Both the position numbers and the translations under genes were made by a program. From Lycorma delicatula (taxonomy: Eukaryota > Arthropoda > Insecta > Hemiptera > Fulgoridae), in the NCBI RefSeq assembly GCF_047948215.1, contig NC_134465.1, positions 38,292,153-38,356,152 on the forward strand: a stretch of DNA of 64,000 nt, written 5' to 3'. Shown here in pieces: positions 1 to 12,950 of this stretch (positions are counted from its first letter, which is position 1; every line of letters begins with the position of its first letter). The notes beneath the pieces were generated by a model. That model ran no database searches and was not told the origin of the DNA. It saw only the letters and a list, made by a program, of their open reading frames with translations.

Positions 1-2386
1 TCACTTTTTACATGTATTCAAGTCTTAATTTTTTACCGAATCGAGTGATTTTTACTTTTTTTTTAAATTTTTATTCTGTAAAGGGAGTTCTGTCGGCCCT
101 GTTAAATTTTTTTCCTGCATAGTTTTGGTGAAAATAAAGTCTACCTAAAGGATTTAACGATATTTTAATTTCTTGTTCTCATTAGTATCATCGATCGTCT
201 TCGAAAATATTCAAGAAAACTTAGGATAAAATACAAAGAAAGAACGATGCTAATCGTCGTTAATCGAAATTAATATGAAAACAAGAAAGAGCTTAAAAAA
301 TCTTTTATAAGAAATTACTTGCAATTTAAAATTTTACTGTCGTTATAATACTTAAACGATCGTCATCAGTAGATGCTGTGGAATTATTTGGAAACTTTAT
401 TAAAAAACGATGATAATAATAATAAAATTAACAATACCTATTGAGTTAATCGTCCGATTTTAGTCGCCGAATTTGATTCTTATAAACGTATGCAAAGAAG
501 AGATCCATTTATGAGGATATTTGTATAAACGAAAGAAATTTAGGGCATCGGGCGACAAATAACTATTAAAACCCATCGAGAACTACTACAAGGCCCCGTG
601 CAGTGTTCGCTAGCGTTCTCTGGATAATGGATCCGTTTTTTCTTTATCTTTGTCGTTACAGTCTTTTTTTTTTTTGCGATATGTCCGATGGAATTGTCGA
701 AACAATATTGTCTTCTGGACTAGCGGAGAAGCGCGTTGTGGCGAATCGACGGATCCGGTTTCTAAACTGCATTTTATGCATATACGGCGATGTTCTTCGG
801 CCCTAGCGGCTGGATTTTATAGCACCTTTCTTTTCTTGTGCCGTGATTTAAAGAGTGAAGAATGCTTATTTCGTAATCAGACTCCGCGAGACGTTGAAAA
901 ATAAAGATTCGTCGCAAAGTTGCCGCAATCCCTGTGTATAAGTTGCGTCGTGCGATGGAAAACATTAAAGTCTAATTTAAAAAATGTGGGAATCGAAACG
1001 GTGGCCGCCTTAAGCCTTCGGGTGGTAGATATATAAGAAAAGTTATTTTTTTAAATGTTTATTATTTTATAATAAAGATATGTGATAATCGTTAAATATT
1101 TTGTACAGTGCCGAATACCGTGTGACGAAGCGTAAAATAAAGGCTCTATAACGAACAAAGAAATAAACGCTTATTCTTACAAAATTTATATATAACAAAC
1201 TACCGATATATCATAATACAAGTATATCGCTTACGAATTCAATATGAACTTACTTTCACGAAAATATTCTACACGTATGTTTAACGTAATCTGATAGTTC
1301 TACTCGTTAGCCGAACTCCTGTTAACAAAAAACTTATCTATCAGTTAAGAGTGGAACCTCGGACAATATCCGCTAATAAAGAAAATTTTTCAAATTTTAT
1401 TAGTTTCATTTCTTTTTCCTCGACATCTTTTTCTTTAATTCACCGGACCGTGTAAATAAAAAAAAATCGTTCCCACTGGACTGGGAAAAGGAACCTCGTT
1501 TGAAATTTCAAAAACAGTTTGTTGTAAGTAGTGTACAGTTTTTTTAAAAAGCTTTTATCGAAGCGGAAGCCGTTTTGATTCTTTGATCTTTTACTATATT
1601 TTATTTATTAAGGTTTTTTTTAAATTAAGTGCACCCCGAGTGAATAAATTATATAATAGAGGGAGGGAGCACGTCGCTGAAAAATATTTCAAGTTGAGAA
1701 ATAACAGATATCTCTATAATTTCAGTCGTGTACTAGCAATGCAATGCGTAGTTAAAAGTTCATTCTTCGAGTTCCATTAAAAGTGATTGTATAATTTTTT
1801 ACTAACAGCGAAACGCAAATCGTTTCGCAAGCGTTGGAAAACCTGAAATAAGCTGTTTTGAATTAAAAGCCTTTCGTTTTATTTTTATACAAAACGAAAA
1901 GAAAACGACCGTTCTTATTTGCAGGAGGAACTTTATGTTTACGGTACGTACGAGTAGATATCGCTCGCCGCGAAGAATTACGTCTCTCGTCTGCATTTAA
2001 AAATAAGATTTTCTATTAAACGGCCGATATCTCGATAAAATTCACTCTTTTTCTGAGTTTCTCTTGCGTAGCGACTATCTTTTCACTTTCGGGTCAGCGA
2101 TGATTCGCCGTGAGTGTTCATCACACTTAATAGCTTTTAAAATTTTTGACGTACCTTCATATGTTTCTTTCATTCCTGCAGCGTGTGCTACTGGTGTAGA
2201 AGAAAATTTACTCTAGTTATGCGACGATACTGCCTTTAACCTTTTTTTTGGTGAGCCTATAAATAAACGCCGATCATGAATAACATATTCAATGTCCAGT
2301 TCAGACATTAGTCCCCTAAAGTCATAGCAGGATCAAATTAAATCATCTCTTCTAAAGTATTTCAAACGAATGAATCCAGGGTAAGG
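1..2386. other. Non-coding AT-rich, CpG-rich DNA
   Basis: No coding exon, RNA gene or named repeat could be recognised. Short open frames around 603-904, 1583-1780 and 1802-1996 have low-complexity or unfamiliar translations, no splice context and no family resemblance, so they are treated as chance. CpG is frequent: about 25 in the first 600 bases by hand count, high for such AT-rich DNA. Confidence 0.6.
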
Positions 2387-2770
2387 TTGGTGCCTTGGAG
2401 TCCCTCGCATTTTAATGCCAGACCCGCAACCATCAAGCTATTACACTCACTTAAAAAGGAATCGACCGTCTGTCGAAATTCCATTGCCACACGCAAATTT
2501 TTCTTAGAGGAAACTGGACCATTCGGACTGCATTTCCTCGATCCGCCCGATACAGTCAGATCCGGAGTTCACCTGCCTCACAGCGGGCTTCAGCCCGGGG
2601 ACCTCCCGCACCGAGACGACCTCCACATCGCCAGATTCCACTTTCCCCGACTTTTCCCCGAGCCGCCATTCGCCATTTGGCTCTCCCTTCACTACCGCGC
2701 ACTCCCTGCACGGTTCCAGCCGCAGCCAACCTAACATGATTCCCTCAAACTAACTTACCGAAAACGGGCG
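2387..2770. repeat. GC-rich repeat module, copy 1
   Basis: A GC-rich island in AT-rich surroundings. Its right end (2726-2763) is nearly identical to 8818-8855: both read ccaacctaaca, one variable base, then gattccctcaaactaact and accgaaa. Open frames on both strands are a by-product of GC content. The module is probably part of a retrotransposon untranslated region, because a related island at about 30,070-30,310 precedes LINE coding remnants. I cannot name the family. Confidence 0.5.
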
Positions 2771-4593
2771 ACTGAATGGATAGAAAGGACTTTAACATGT
2801 TAATCTTTTCAATAGACTTTTAACCACATTTTCTAGGTATTGATTGTTGAAGATTGTGATGCAATTTTATATTGTTTTTACGCAATAAAATTATTATTAT
2901 AGAACACCCTTTTCAGTTCCAATTTGTGTGTTGACTAGTGTTATCGATCGATGGCTCACCTATCTGCTTTAATATACGACGTAAAAAATTACTTTTCCTT
3001 TACACTAACGAGCTGCCTGAAAACAGGTTTTACCTTCCTTAAGGAAAACCTACTCCTTATGAATAATAATCGTGTGACCTGTAAAAAGTATAAGATTGTG
3101 CTATTAAACTTTCAGGATTAAAGTGCTAAAAACGACTGAATAAATTCAGTTAGAGGTAAATGTACTACTTTGTATAAATAAATAGCCCTTGACTTTTATT
3201 TGTTGTTTTATTTATACTTATGCATTAATAATTGTATGAAAAAAGCACCTGAAGTAAAGTTTAATGTAATATTTATATTTAGGAGGTGAATTATAAACGT
3301 GTGTGGTCGCACGCACACACAGACACACATTTATTTAGAACAGTAGATTAAAAAATGAATTATCATTTGAATTTTTATTTATTATGCGTAAAACAAAGTT
3401 TATGAAAATCAATATACGAATTGAAAATTTTACGCTCTGTTTATTTATACAGTTGAGCGTGTGTGTGTGATGTGATGGTAACATTGGAGGGAGGATCGAT
3501 TGAATCGCATGTAGTTGTTTCGTGAATAGACAACGGAATTATTCTAATTTATTTACTGGTGGTGGGTTAAATATGTTGAGAAAGGTTTGTTTTAAATTTT
3601 AACTGGTGCGCTCGCATGTATGCGAGTGAGCTCGCGTGTGTCTGTTAGCGAGGTATCCTATAAAAGGACTTAAGAACAAATGTTTCATCTGATAGATACT
3701 GTTAGTTGAAGGATATTGTGTGCGCGCGTGTGTGTTTGTAAGAGATTGAGACTAGATTGTAGATGATAAAAAAGAGAAGTAGAAACTGCCCTGCGTTTAC
3801 TTCTCTCTCTATTGTATTTGATTCAGCTTATACTCTTTATCTGACGACTAGTTTAATACTCGATACTTATATATATATATATATATAGATGCGCGCGCGT
3901 GTGTATGTGCCGGCCACTGCGACTTGTCACTAAGAATGCCAAGAAATATAAGCGTTTGTGTGTGCGTGTATGCGTTGCCTATTCGTAGTACAGTAAGATT
4001 TAGCATTTAAAACAGCAGTCATTCCTTTTAACTTTACTTGGCAAAAATAATATAGTATAATAATGTAAAAATCGAATTTAATTTAAAATAATTTTTATAC
4101 CTCAGTCGAATTATAAAACTCTTTGACAAATTTTGTTTGTTTTTACGTTGTTACTTCTGGTGATTTTTTAATAATTTTTGTTTCTGACTTTAGTATTATA
4201 TTACAATTTAGTTTTTACAAAAAATATTTCTTTTTTTAAGTCGTCAACTTTAAAAATGAACGGCCAGAAATAATCTTGAAGTATTTTTCTTGACAATGTA
4301 TAATTTCTGTGCTTGCATGTGTTCCCTCGATTAGCGATTTTTTTTATATAATTACATTAGTTTATGAATTAATAATCAACGTGAAGTCTTCCGGTAAATA
4401 ATGAAATAATAAACCTTTTGGTTAATTTTGCATATTAGGGAAAGAAAGTAAGACTAAGTAATAATAGATTCGTTAACTTAGATCGGTACTTTCTTTGGGA
4501 AAACGAATTAATTCTTGGGAGTGTTACCTTATTAAAAGTAAAGGTTTCGTTTTTAATTCGGTTTCGTAGAAATTTAAGAAAGAGTTTTTTTTT
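2771..4593. other. Non-coding DNA with simple repeats
   Basis: AT-rich sequence without a recognisable gene. It holds scattered GT/CA-rich tracts (3300-3330, 3600-3640, 3720-3740, 3955-3975) and one clear TA/GC/GT microsatellite listed separately. Confidence 0.6.
3868..3909. repeat. Compound microsatellite (TA)n-(GC)n-(GT)n
   Basis: A TA run at 3868-3887 is followed within a few bases by alternating GC and then GT steps. The whole tract is alternating purine-pyrimidine. Confidence 0.85.
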
Positions 4594-5180
4594 ACTTTCT
4601 TGTACGAAGTAAAGGAAAGAATTGTGTCGCGAAAGATTTCGGTTTTCAGATTTCAACGGAAATATCTATTTTGACCATCCCTGAATCCATTTTGACTATT
4701 CAAAATGGATATGGACGTACGTATCTCGCATAACTCAATAACGAATTAGCCGTACATGTTAAAATTTTAGATATAGGACTGTTGTAACATCTAGTTGTGC
4801 ATTTCCCCTTTTGATTGCAATCGACTGAACCAAAAGTGTCCAAAAAAGCCCAAAATCCAGATGGAGTTTGGGCTTTTCAACGATATATCATAAGTGGTAC
4901 TTATTTTCATTGGTGCCAGAGTTATAGCCAAATAAAATTTTAATTAATAAAATATTTGGACCTTTCAAGGGGAAGGCACATCGGTTCGAATCAGACTTCT
5001 ACTCCCTTTTTTAAACTTTTTTCTTTTTAATCTAAATTCATTGATTTATTAATAATTAATTATTAACCTGATTGTAAAAAAAAGAAAAGAAAAAATATCG
5101 GTTACTAATGAAATAAAATTTTATATACTTTTCATTTTAAAGATATGTGTATATATAATGTAATAGGCGTACAAGGAAGT
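4594..5180. mobile_element. MITE-like element with terminal inverted repeats, copy 1
   Basis: The 587-bp segment begins with actttcttgtac and ends with gtacaaggaagt. These are inverted repeats of each other with one mismatch. It has no coding capacity. A diverged copy in the opposite orientation lies at 25,082-25,737, sharing many blocks, including the acatcggttcgaatc segment, the taagtggtacttattttcat segment and the gacaacagtcctatatc-like segment. Terminal inverted repeats, small size and repetition without an ORF are typical of non-autonomous DNA transposons. The parent transposase family is unknown, and I could not define a target-site duplication. Confidence 0.72.
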
Positions 5181-5317
5181 CATGTGATGTCCACATCGGA
5201 TTTTTAAATAGTCTTTTTTCGATTAATTTTTTGGGAAGTAATGGTTTTAAATTATGTAAATTTAATTAAGTAAGCACATTTTCTAATTTTAATAATTTTA
5301 CTTATTTTAATAATTAA

Positions 5318-5445
5318 GCTCGAAGTTTGTGTCGTGAGAATATGTGCCGTGGGAAATTTTTTGCATGAAAATGCCATTTGTGAACGGCTTTCCAAACCGG
5401 GACTTCCGGATGAAAGGTCGAAACGCCACCGCTCGTCACGAAACC
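5318..5445 (-). mobile_element. tRNA-derived SINE fragment, family 2, copy a
   Basis: On the minus strand this reads as a tRNA-like head with ctttcatccggaagtcccgg, followed by atggcattttcatgc and, further on, atattctcacg. The same order of blocks occurs at 19,198-19,320 (+), 19,865-19,985 (-) and 58,957-59,060 (+). The RNA polymerase III B box (consensus GGTTCGAATCC) has decayed here to cggtttggaaagcc. It is an old copy with unclear ends. Confidence 0.5.
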
Positions 5446-6963
5446 GGCAATTAATTAATTGTTATTTATAAGTAGCGTATTCCTACAGTTCGCCCACCTT
5501 CGTGACGGATGCTACAAATATTTTATATTGCATTCTAGTGAAGAAAATTTTGCAGTTACACATTTGACGTATATTTTTAAATAAAAAATTAATATGTTAA
5601 CTTTTTTTCGTTGTAAGAGGAAGCCTGAGGGTGGCTTATTTACGGCTGACCGTTTTATGATTAAAATAATCGGAAATAGCCGACATATCGATACTATACC
5701 GACAGTAGTGGTGACGATTTCGTCTTATTCACATTGTCTTTTCCTTTAGAAATTCGATTTAAAATAAGTTATATTAATAAGATTAATTTTCTATTGCAAT
5801 CTTATATTAATTACATCACCTCCTTAATTTAACTCCGCGGTATATCGTGATGTTCAACGGTGTACGTCATCGCTTTTTGTGATCTGTGTGTAATATATAA
5901 TTTAATTCGTATGCATTATTTGTCCGATCGTCACACAAATTCGTCGGTAGGTGACTGCTTCTAAATTATTATTTTACATGTCGTATTATGCTTATGCGAC
6001 CTAAAAAGTCGTATTTCTAACACGAATTATGACGATGCGTTTACGTGCTTATGCGTTATTTTTTCTTTACGACTTTTCAGGCGAATGTAAAAACGTGTTG
6101 CTTTTACTAATTTCATTTATCCTTGTAAAATTTATTAATAGACGGTCGGATCGTTTGTACAGTACGACCTCTACCCGTTAAAAATAAAATCTCGTTTTTT
6201 TCGCTCGGAATAACTTGATTTCATTGTACAGGGAAATTCTAAACGATGAACTCAATTTAGTGACTTTATATTTCCTCAACTGAAAATTGTATCTGATTGA
6301 TCTACACAGTAGTCGAGAGAGTACAGATTGTTTGAGAAGTGGTGGCGAGAGCTGCGCGAACTCTTAGAGTTTCAGTCTACAGACAGGAATACAGTGAGCA
6401 AACTATCTGCGATGTAGAGTTCCTTATATTCCTAATATGTTACACTTAATAGTACACTAGTACAAACATTAGTAGTATTAGCTACACTTAGTAGCTAATC
6501 ATGAATGTACTGTATTTTACTTGTATCGCTAATCAGTGAATCAAAGCTTGTATTTGATAACTAGTTTTATTTTTATATATAACTGTTTGATGACAATAAT
6601 TCATAATTTTTATATTTCTATAATCATTACTACATTTCCAACGTACACAATTAACGACAATATACGAAAATCGAATATATTAAGCAAAACATACGCTATA
6701 AATCATCTCGTAAATCTTAACTCATATCAGTAGAATCTAATTTGTCAGCGAAATGATAAAAAAAAAATCATTATAAAATATGATCATGGTGCTGATAGTA
6801 ATGTAGAAAATTAACTTACTAAAAAACCAAAGTCTAACCGTAGTTGCAAAATAAATCGCGTTATAATATTACACAGTTTCGAAATCGTTCAATAAATAAT
6901 TTTTACTAGATTCACTAAATTAGCACTTTACCTAACACATAACATATTTAATTTCTTTCCAAG
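5446..6963. other. Non-coding AT-rich DNA
   Basis: No gene or repeat family recognised. The open frame at 6536-6733 is of low complexity and lacks gene context. Confidence 0.55.
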
Positions 6964-7303
6964 TTACACTATTTCTTCAGCTCTACTCGATATGTCCTCA
7001 TCGTCATCACTGTCGTCTATGGCAATGTCGGAATTGAAATCAGTTTCATGTAATTTTACAGTAAAACGCTCGTAATTTTCATCTAACATCGGTACAAGTG
7101 TTACATACTTTATCTCGCAATTTTCCGCAGTTTTGCAAACTGCCTTCCAGAAGTGTATATTTATTTCTGTAAATGTTTCTTTCGCCGGTTCTGTTGTTTC
7201 ATCTAAATTGAATGTTACATTCTTTTAGGCAATGTAGTTTTTAACACATGCCCAGACATTCTGAATAGGATTTAAGTCGGGATTTTTAAAGTGGTAATCT
7301 GAC
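6964..7303 (-). pseudogene. C-terminal relic of an IS630/Tc1-mariner-type DDE transposase
   Basis: Reading the minus strand from 7303 down gives a 113-codon frame with one in-frame TAA. It opens with YHFKNPDLNPIQNVWACVKN, which matches the block around the last catalytic acidic residue of IS630/Tc1-mariner transposases (consensus PDLNPIENVW). It continues through an alpha-helical segment containing FWKAVCKTAENCEIKYV and ends in an acidic tail (IDDSDDDEDIS) before a TAA at 6964-6966. Acidic tails of this type occur in several insect IS630-like transposases. The N-terminal DNA-binding part and the first two catalytic residues are absent. The assignment to superfamily is fairly firm; the subfamily is not. 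Confidence 0.72.
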
Positions 7304-8520
7304 AATAGTATATCCTTTTTTAGCGAAAAAAGAATCTTTTGTATTTTTTAAATCGCGGTTTATGTAATTTTAAAACGCGGTTTTTTATGTAAATATGTAA
7401 CAATTTATATATATATATATAAATTGTTAAGTAACAGATATTGTTTATTATTTTTTTTTTAATTGTCGATCTTAAATATGTTTATATTACTATAAAAATA
7501 AACTCATCGCGTTGATTTATAAAAAAAGTTATCTCTTTAAATTTTGGCAGAGAATTAATTTTCATTTTACTTGTTAAAAGGTTGTAATTGTGTGCGTGTG
7601 TATGTGCGGATGCGGTTGGAAGTAGGGTATTGGCAATTTATAATATTTCGTCTGTCGGGATGCACATTAATACATATGCGGTCCATACCGGTTTAAAAAC
7701 TGTTGATTAAATTAAACCCGGTGACTGTTACATTTTTTAAATATTTGGGTCATTAACAGGATAACGTACTTAGTGTACGTATGTGTTAGCGTGGTGTCGG
7801 CCGGTACTTCATTCGATACGATTGATGTTACCTCTCTCTTTTAGAATCGATGAAATGTTTTGTTGACGTTTCATTATTTCGTTCGTATTTTTGACACATT
7901 AAACAATACGGAAGGGTTGACGGATAACGTACTGATCTTGTAGTACAACCCTCTATTTTATCTTCTATAGCTGTTTCGATAAATTTATAACGTTTATAAA
8001 TATAATACATAAAACTGTTGTGTGCGTATATGTGCGCGTGCGTGCGTATTTCTTCTGCTGTAACGTTTTGTCTTTTCTTTCCGTATATGCTTTTTTTCAT
8101 ATACTTTTTTAATTTTTATTTGAGGGCGTGAATTAAATATAACGCATTATTTCGCTGCAGAAAGGGTTGTATTATATTAATTGGTGTTTCTATACTTTTT
8201 TGTAAGTCTTCTCACGGAATTAATTCGAGTGGAGCGTGTGAGGGTACAAGTGCTATCGGTCATAATTGCCCGAGAGTAATGTCGTTCGATATACCAGGCA
8301 GTCCCTACAGTTGCTAGTAACGTAGTAAAAGTGTCGCTTATATATTTAAATATTCTTTTACGGTGATATCTGCACGTTAGCTGAAAGTTTGCCCCTCACC
8401 GGCCGCTGTGTCTAGTGTATCGGTCGTCGTACTTTCTAATAGTCTGTTATGTTTGCATTTTATATACAAATGTGTTATGTTATTAATAATCTCATCCGGT
8501 TAAATAGTGCATAAAACCTC
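7304..8520. other. Non-coding AT-rich DNA with a short TA tract
   Basis: No recognisable gene. A TA microsatellite lies at about 7409-7425 and GT-rich tracts near 7590-7610 and 8020-8050. The minus-strand open frame at 7828-8100 has no family resemblance and is judged accidental. Confidence 0.55.
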
Positions 8521-8860
8521 GCTCGTCCGTCCCGCCAGAGCCGGCTGACAAAACAGGGGCAAACCTTCATCACAACCCCGTAGGGGGGAAGACACCCACC
8601 TTGTTACGTCACCGGTGGCCACACCATCCCCTCCGTTCCAAGCCCTGAGGGGCTTTACCGGAGGTCGTCTTTAGACGTTGTAAGTGAATACATCTCACAG
8701 TCATCAACCAGGCCTCGGTTGGGATGCCACCGATGTAAATGCTTCGGCAGACATTTGCATCAGTAAAATACAAATAAAATTTTGCCTTAACGTAGGCCTC
8801 AAACGGCATCTTCACATCCAACCTAACACGATTCCCTCAAACTAACTGACCGAAACCGCG
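8521..8860. repeat. GC-rich repeat module, copy 2
   Basis: A second GC-rich island. It shares ggggaagacacccac and the block ccctgaggggctttac with the module at 30,140-30,220, and shares its right end (8818-8855) with the module at 2726-2763. The three islands are therefore diverged members of one interspersed repeat, probably the 5' untranslated part of an R1-clade LINE, because the 30-kb copy is joined to LINE coding remnants. The minus-strand frame at 8609-8821 is taken as fortuitous. Confidence 0.5.
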
Positions 8861-11800
8861 GAAGCGCGAATACCGAGCCTAGTTCAGGTTTGACAGCACC
8901 ATTCGTGACGGTGAATGCCTCAGAAAAAGAACGAATTAAATCATTACTACACTCATACCAATCAAAATTATGTCTTACGCAATATAAAGATTCAGACCTA
9001 CACCCGATTAAGTCGACAAATTTAGGTCATCTAACAACGGAAACGTAACCTTATTCCGGTCCGCGCAGGAGCCGGGTCCGGGAGCGTGGCTTCCCTACGC
9101 CGGTGGCGGTCGTGATCGTGACTTAAAATCTTTTAATTAGAATTTTGATTTTTCTTTCGATTATACTTTTAATTTTTAAGGTGAAAACGTCTTTTGATCA
9201 AGAGAGTAAAACGGCATCCAACTCTGTTAACGTAAAATTTGATGTTCTACGCCGTTATATTCTAAGTACTGTCGTTTAAGTCGTTAATATTTAAAAGCGT
9301 ATTCGTGGCGTATTTAAAATAAAATTTTTTCTAGAGGAAAACCGGGTAATTATGCAACTCTTTACTGACATTTTTTGAATTCGTTAATACGCTAGCAACT
9401 TCGACGTTAGTTAAGTTTTAAAGATTATTTTCGTACAAATTGTCAATTGAAATATATGAAATCGTATTAAACCTATTAAATATTGGGATATGAATGTTTA
9501 TATCAAAAACCCGAACACACGATTATTTAGACGAAAACGTGAGCGTTTTCGATTTTCTTTTGTTTGTGTCGATTTGAGAAATATACTAAACTATTTTACC
9601 GCTTTGACTTTTCTAATTCATCGTTTTATTGTATCAAAATCAAAACGCCAGCTGTATGTAAGCTCTAAATAAAAATCTTCATCCGTTCGCTATAAAGACC
9701 GGATGTGTATTAAAGACATCGATACTAATAGAGAAAGTGACTTTGATCTCTGCCCTGGTACTTTATGTGCTTCGCTCGAATTAAATTCGGAAAAAAGACC
9801 GGAACAAGTAGTCTAAAGCGACGAATTAACATACGCTTTTTTTTATTTATTGAAAAGACGCTTAACATACTCCGCGTCTACTCTGAGGAGGAGGGAGATT
9901 AATATATTTTTATTTCCGATAAATTATTACGGTTAAAGTAGCGCATTCCGTTCTTATCGATGTTTCACTAAAATTTCACTGCGATCACAAAGTAATTAAG
10001 AGGTAAATACCTATAGCGTCGAAAAAGTGCGAACGAATCGAGTCGACACGTGCGTGTCGTGTTCAAAAATTTACCGAGTCGATAGTCTTGCGATACGATA
10101 ATCCTCGGCAGTAAACACCGCGCGCTGTCGCCGAGGCTTTTAGAAATCGAAACTCCAACCGTTCCGCGGTTTCCGGATTCGACAATTTGTAATCATTACT
10201 TCTCGCCCAATTTAAAAAGCTACCTCTTAGTAGCGTTTATTTCACCTCGGATGACTTACTGAAGAACGTAATAACATAACATCCTGGATCGAGGAAAGAC
10301 CGCCAGGATTTTCCGTGGCTCACCGTCGCGTCGTGAGAAATGTATAGCTGTAAACGGTGATCGCATGGAAAAGTGAAATTAAGCTCTGATAGCTGTTAAA
10401 ATTGAATTTCACACTTTTTTTTGTTTTATTCAAATACCTCTTTCTGTTTGCGGGTTTTTAGCGAAGGCTCATTACTTTTAGGCCGCCTCTGATATTAATA
10501 GCGTTTACGTTTGTGTAAAATTCTTCCCTATCCTAAAACGTCAAACGAAAAAACTCCAAATTATATAGTTTAAAATCTGTTGTTTGTCGATGTTAAAGTT
10601 TAATATACTTTGAACGGATAAGCGGGTGATATCAATTATTTTTGGTTCATTATGCGTGTTCAATTTTAAAGGTTTTCGTGTATATCGGTCGGGGTCGATC
10701 CCCTTCAAAGGGACAGAAGAATTCGCGATCGATATATCTAGATAACTGCGATTCGGTCAAAAGGTCACCGCGACCCTCTTTAGTTGTAGTAGACCTTTTC
10801 TCTTTCATTTTCCTTTTGCTGTACGGTCATCATCTTGATTGTTAATAACAAAATTACAATTTCGAAAAACGTCGGGTGAAGAGGTGAGATTAAATTTTAA
10901 ATACGACTAGATAGTTTTACGTTAACGTTGTGCCGGCTTTTTCTTGCTAAAGTTGATTTATTGTTTAAATATATTATATCAATAACGATAATAATTATAA
11001 TAATAAATGTTTTTATTAATTATTTTAATTAATCTGTAAAATTCGGATTTGGTTACTCGCGGTTGTTTTTTTTTATAGTTCGATTTGTTTTCTTTTACAT
11101 ATTTTGATTACAGTTATCTAAAAATTTAATATCTTTTTATTAGCAATGTTATCTATTTTAATGAGGCTAGAAATCGATTATAATTCGAGAATTTATTTGT
11201 TTTTAATGAGAAATTATTACGGGACAACTGCCAGGTTAGGTCGACCTTTGTATTGTTTATTTTTATTCCTTGTTTAGCCTTGATGCGATTATTTATTTAT
11301 TTTTTTTTTGTTAAGCGATGACAAAGGGATTCAGCGGTGATATATTTTCATTAATTATCGACAACGGTACGTCTTAAGGATAGTACTCGGTGAGACGTTA
11401 ACCGTAATATAACGTTAGAATTTTCTTTTAGTTCTTTCTATTACTTATATTACGGTCCTCTCGGTTATTGAACCCACAATAAGTTTTCTATTTAAAAGGA
11501 TCCTCGTTATTTTACTTTATACAAATTGAAATTATGTTTATCGATCGAGATTAAAGATAATTGTAATTGCAGGATGAATGTATTCAACTTAATAACATGT
11601 CAATGACGATTCCAATAATATTTATGGAGGTCACCGCTCCTATTTTTTTAATCGTTTTCGCTGAGTATGAAGCTCGTGGCAGAAACATGAACGGTTATGT
11701 AATTAAATCCCTTGAAAAATATTTCTTTTCTTTCTTTTTAATTGACATTAATTACTCCTGAGCATGGATATTTTCCTAGAAGACAAAAGTTTAGAAGAAT

Positions 11801-12639
11801 GAAAATTTCTTTATAAACGAATTATACATATTTTACTTCTTTTTTTTTTCTATTATCGTCGTACTAATACGTAAATGCAAATGCTTGTTTGATACTCGAT
11901 TGCGCAAAAACTACTGCACCGATTTCGATGAATCTTTTTTAAGAAAGAAAAAAGAAAGTAACGTAGCCGCGAGTATAATGTATACTCGAAGCGTAACGTC
12001 GGCGGAGATAATTTATTCCGATTGACAAAACACGGTCGAGACGATCGACGTACTTAGCCGGTTTGTTAATATGGGTCGGTTTTATTTAATTATTATTTTC
12101 TGATATTATGTCGACTGCACGTTACAAACTGAACGCCATTATTTTCTCTTATTCAGCTGCGAGGAAGTAAACGACGACACCTTACAAATCTAGAACGACA
12201 CGTAGGATAAATCATCGACCGATTTGACAGGAGACGAACACACTTTGATGAAAGTCTCCCTACGGTTAACTAGATTATAATTTCTATAAAGAGCACGCGA
12301 CCGAACGATCTGCGCCGTAAGACTGAACTCGACTGTGAACTGTTACTTGTTTTTTTTTTTACTGATACTTCCTAAATCGGAAAAAAATATTCAGTTTTAT
12401 AACGCACGCTACGTTGTTAAACCCCAAAGATTTGCAAAAAACTATTTACTTGAAAACTCACCGGTACTATTTCTTCCGTGTTATAATTTACTAAAAACTT
12501 AAGTATGCGGTTACGACTTGAAACTGTTAACGACATAATCGATTCTCCGATAAATTCTAATTCTTATAGGATTGTTACGCAGATCTTATCAGATAATAAT
12601 GCGATTTCATTAATTTTTTTGATTACAAAACGATAAACC
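8861..12639. other. Non-coding, CpG-rich DNA
   Basis: About 3.8 kb without a recognisable exon or repeat. The 10,000-10,330 part is unusually rich in CpG (cgagtcgacacgtgcgtgtc at 10,039-10,058 and similar) and includes a short cctcgg...ccgagg inverted repeat. It could be an unmethylated regulatory region, but no promoter motif or adjoining exon was identified. Open frames at 9490-9672, 10,642-10,845 and 11,567-11,761 show no family resemblance. Confidence 0.5.
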
Positions 12640-12950
12640 CTTCCGTGGTCTAATACCGTAAGTAGTGTAGAAGTGGCGCGGTTTAAGCGCAAATTCAAGG
12701 TCATTTGATGCTGCTGGCTGAGCGGCGGCATGTGTGAATCCCCCGTGCGAGGCAAGGCGAGCACCCCATGTGAGGCTAGACTATGTATTAAACGAGCACT
12801 CTATGCGAGTCTAAACGAACACACACATAAGTAAATAATATTTAAAGCGGAAAAGGTAACTGGTCTGGCTAGGTTTCGAACTCGTAACTACGGGATGCAG
12901 CTGACTGACGCCTTAAACCGATCGGCTACAGCGATTTCTCGATATATGAA
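12640..12950 (-). mobile_element. tRNA-derived SINE-like element, family 3
   Basis: On the minus strand, about 12,945 down to 12,870 reads as a tRNA-like head: tagccgatcggtttaaggcg resembles a polymerase III A box and gagttcgaaacc a B box. The downstream body contains imperfect repeats of gcactctatgcgag and gcaccccatgtgag. The head cannot be folded by eye into an intact tRNA and is followed by unrelated sequence, so a SINE is likelier than a tRNA gene. No second copy was found in the window. Confidence 0.45.

Noticed and set aside
2387..2737. Overlapping + and - frames of 115 and 77 codons
   Set aside because: They fall in a GC-rich repeated module in which stop codons are rare by composition; no protein family is recognisable.
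7828..8100. 90-codon minus-strand frame
   Set aside because: No recognisable domain, biased composition and no regulatory or splice context.
11880..11950. cgcaaaaactactgcaccgatttcgatgaa, like a widespread insect repeat word
   Set aside because: Too short to define an element, and no second copy seen in the window.
12870..12945. Possible tRNA gene on the minus strand
   Set aside because: Boxes A and B are present, but no cloverleaf with matching acceptor stem could be drawn, and SINE-like sequence follows.
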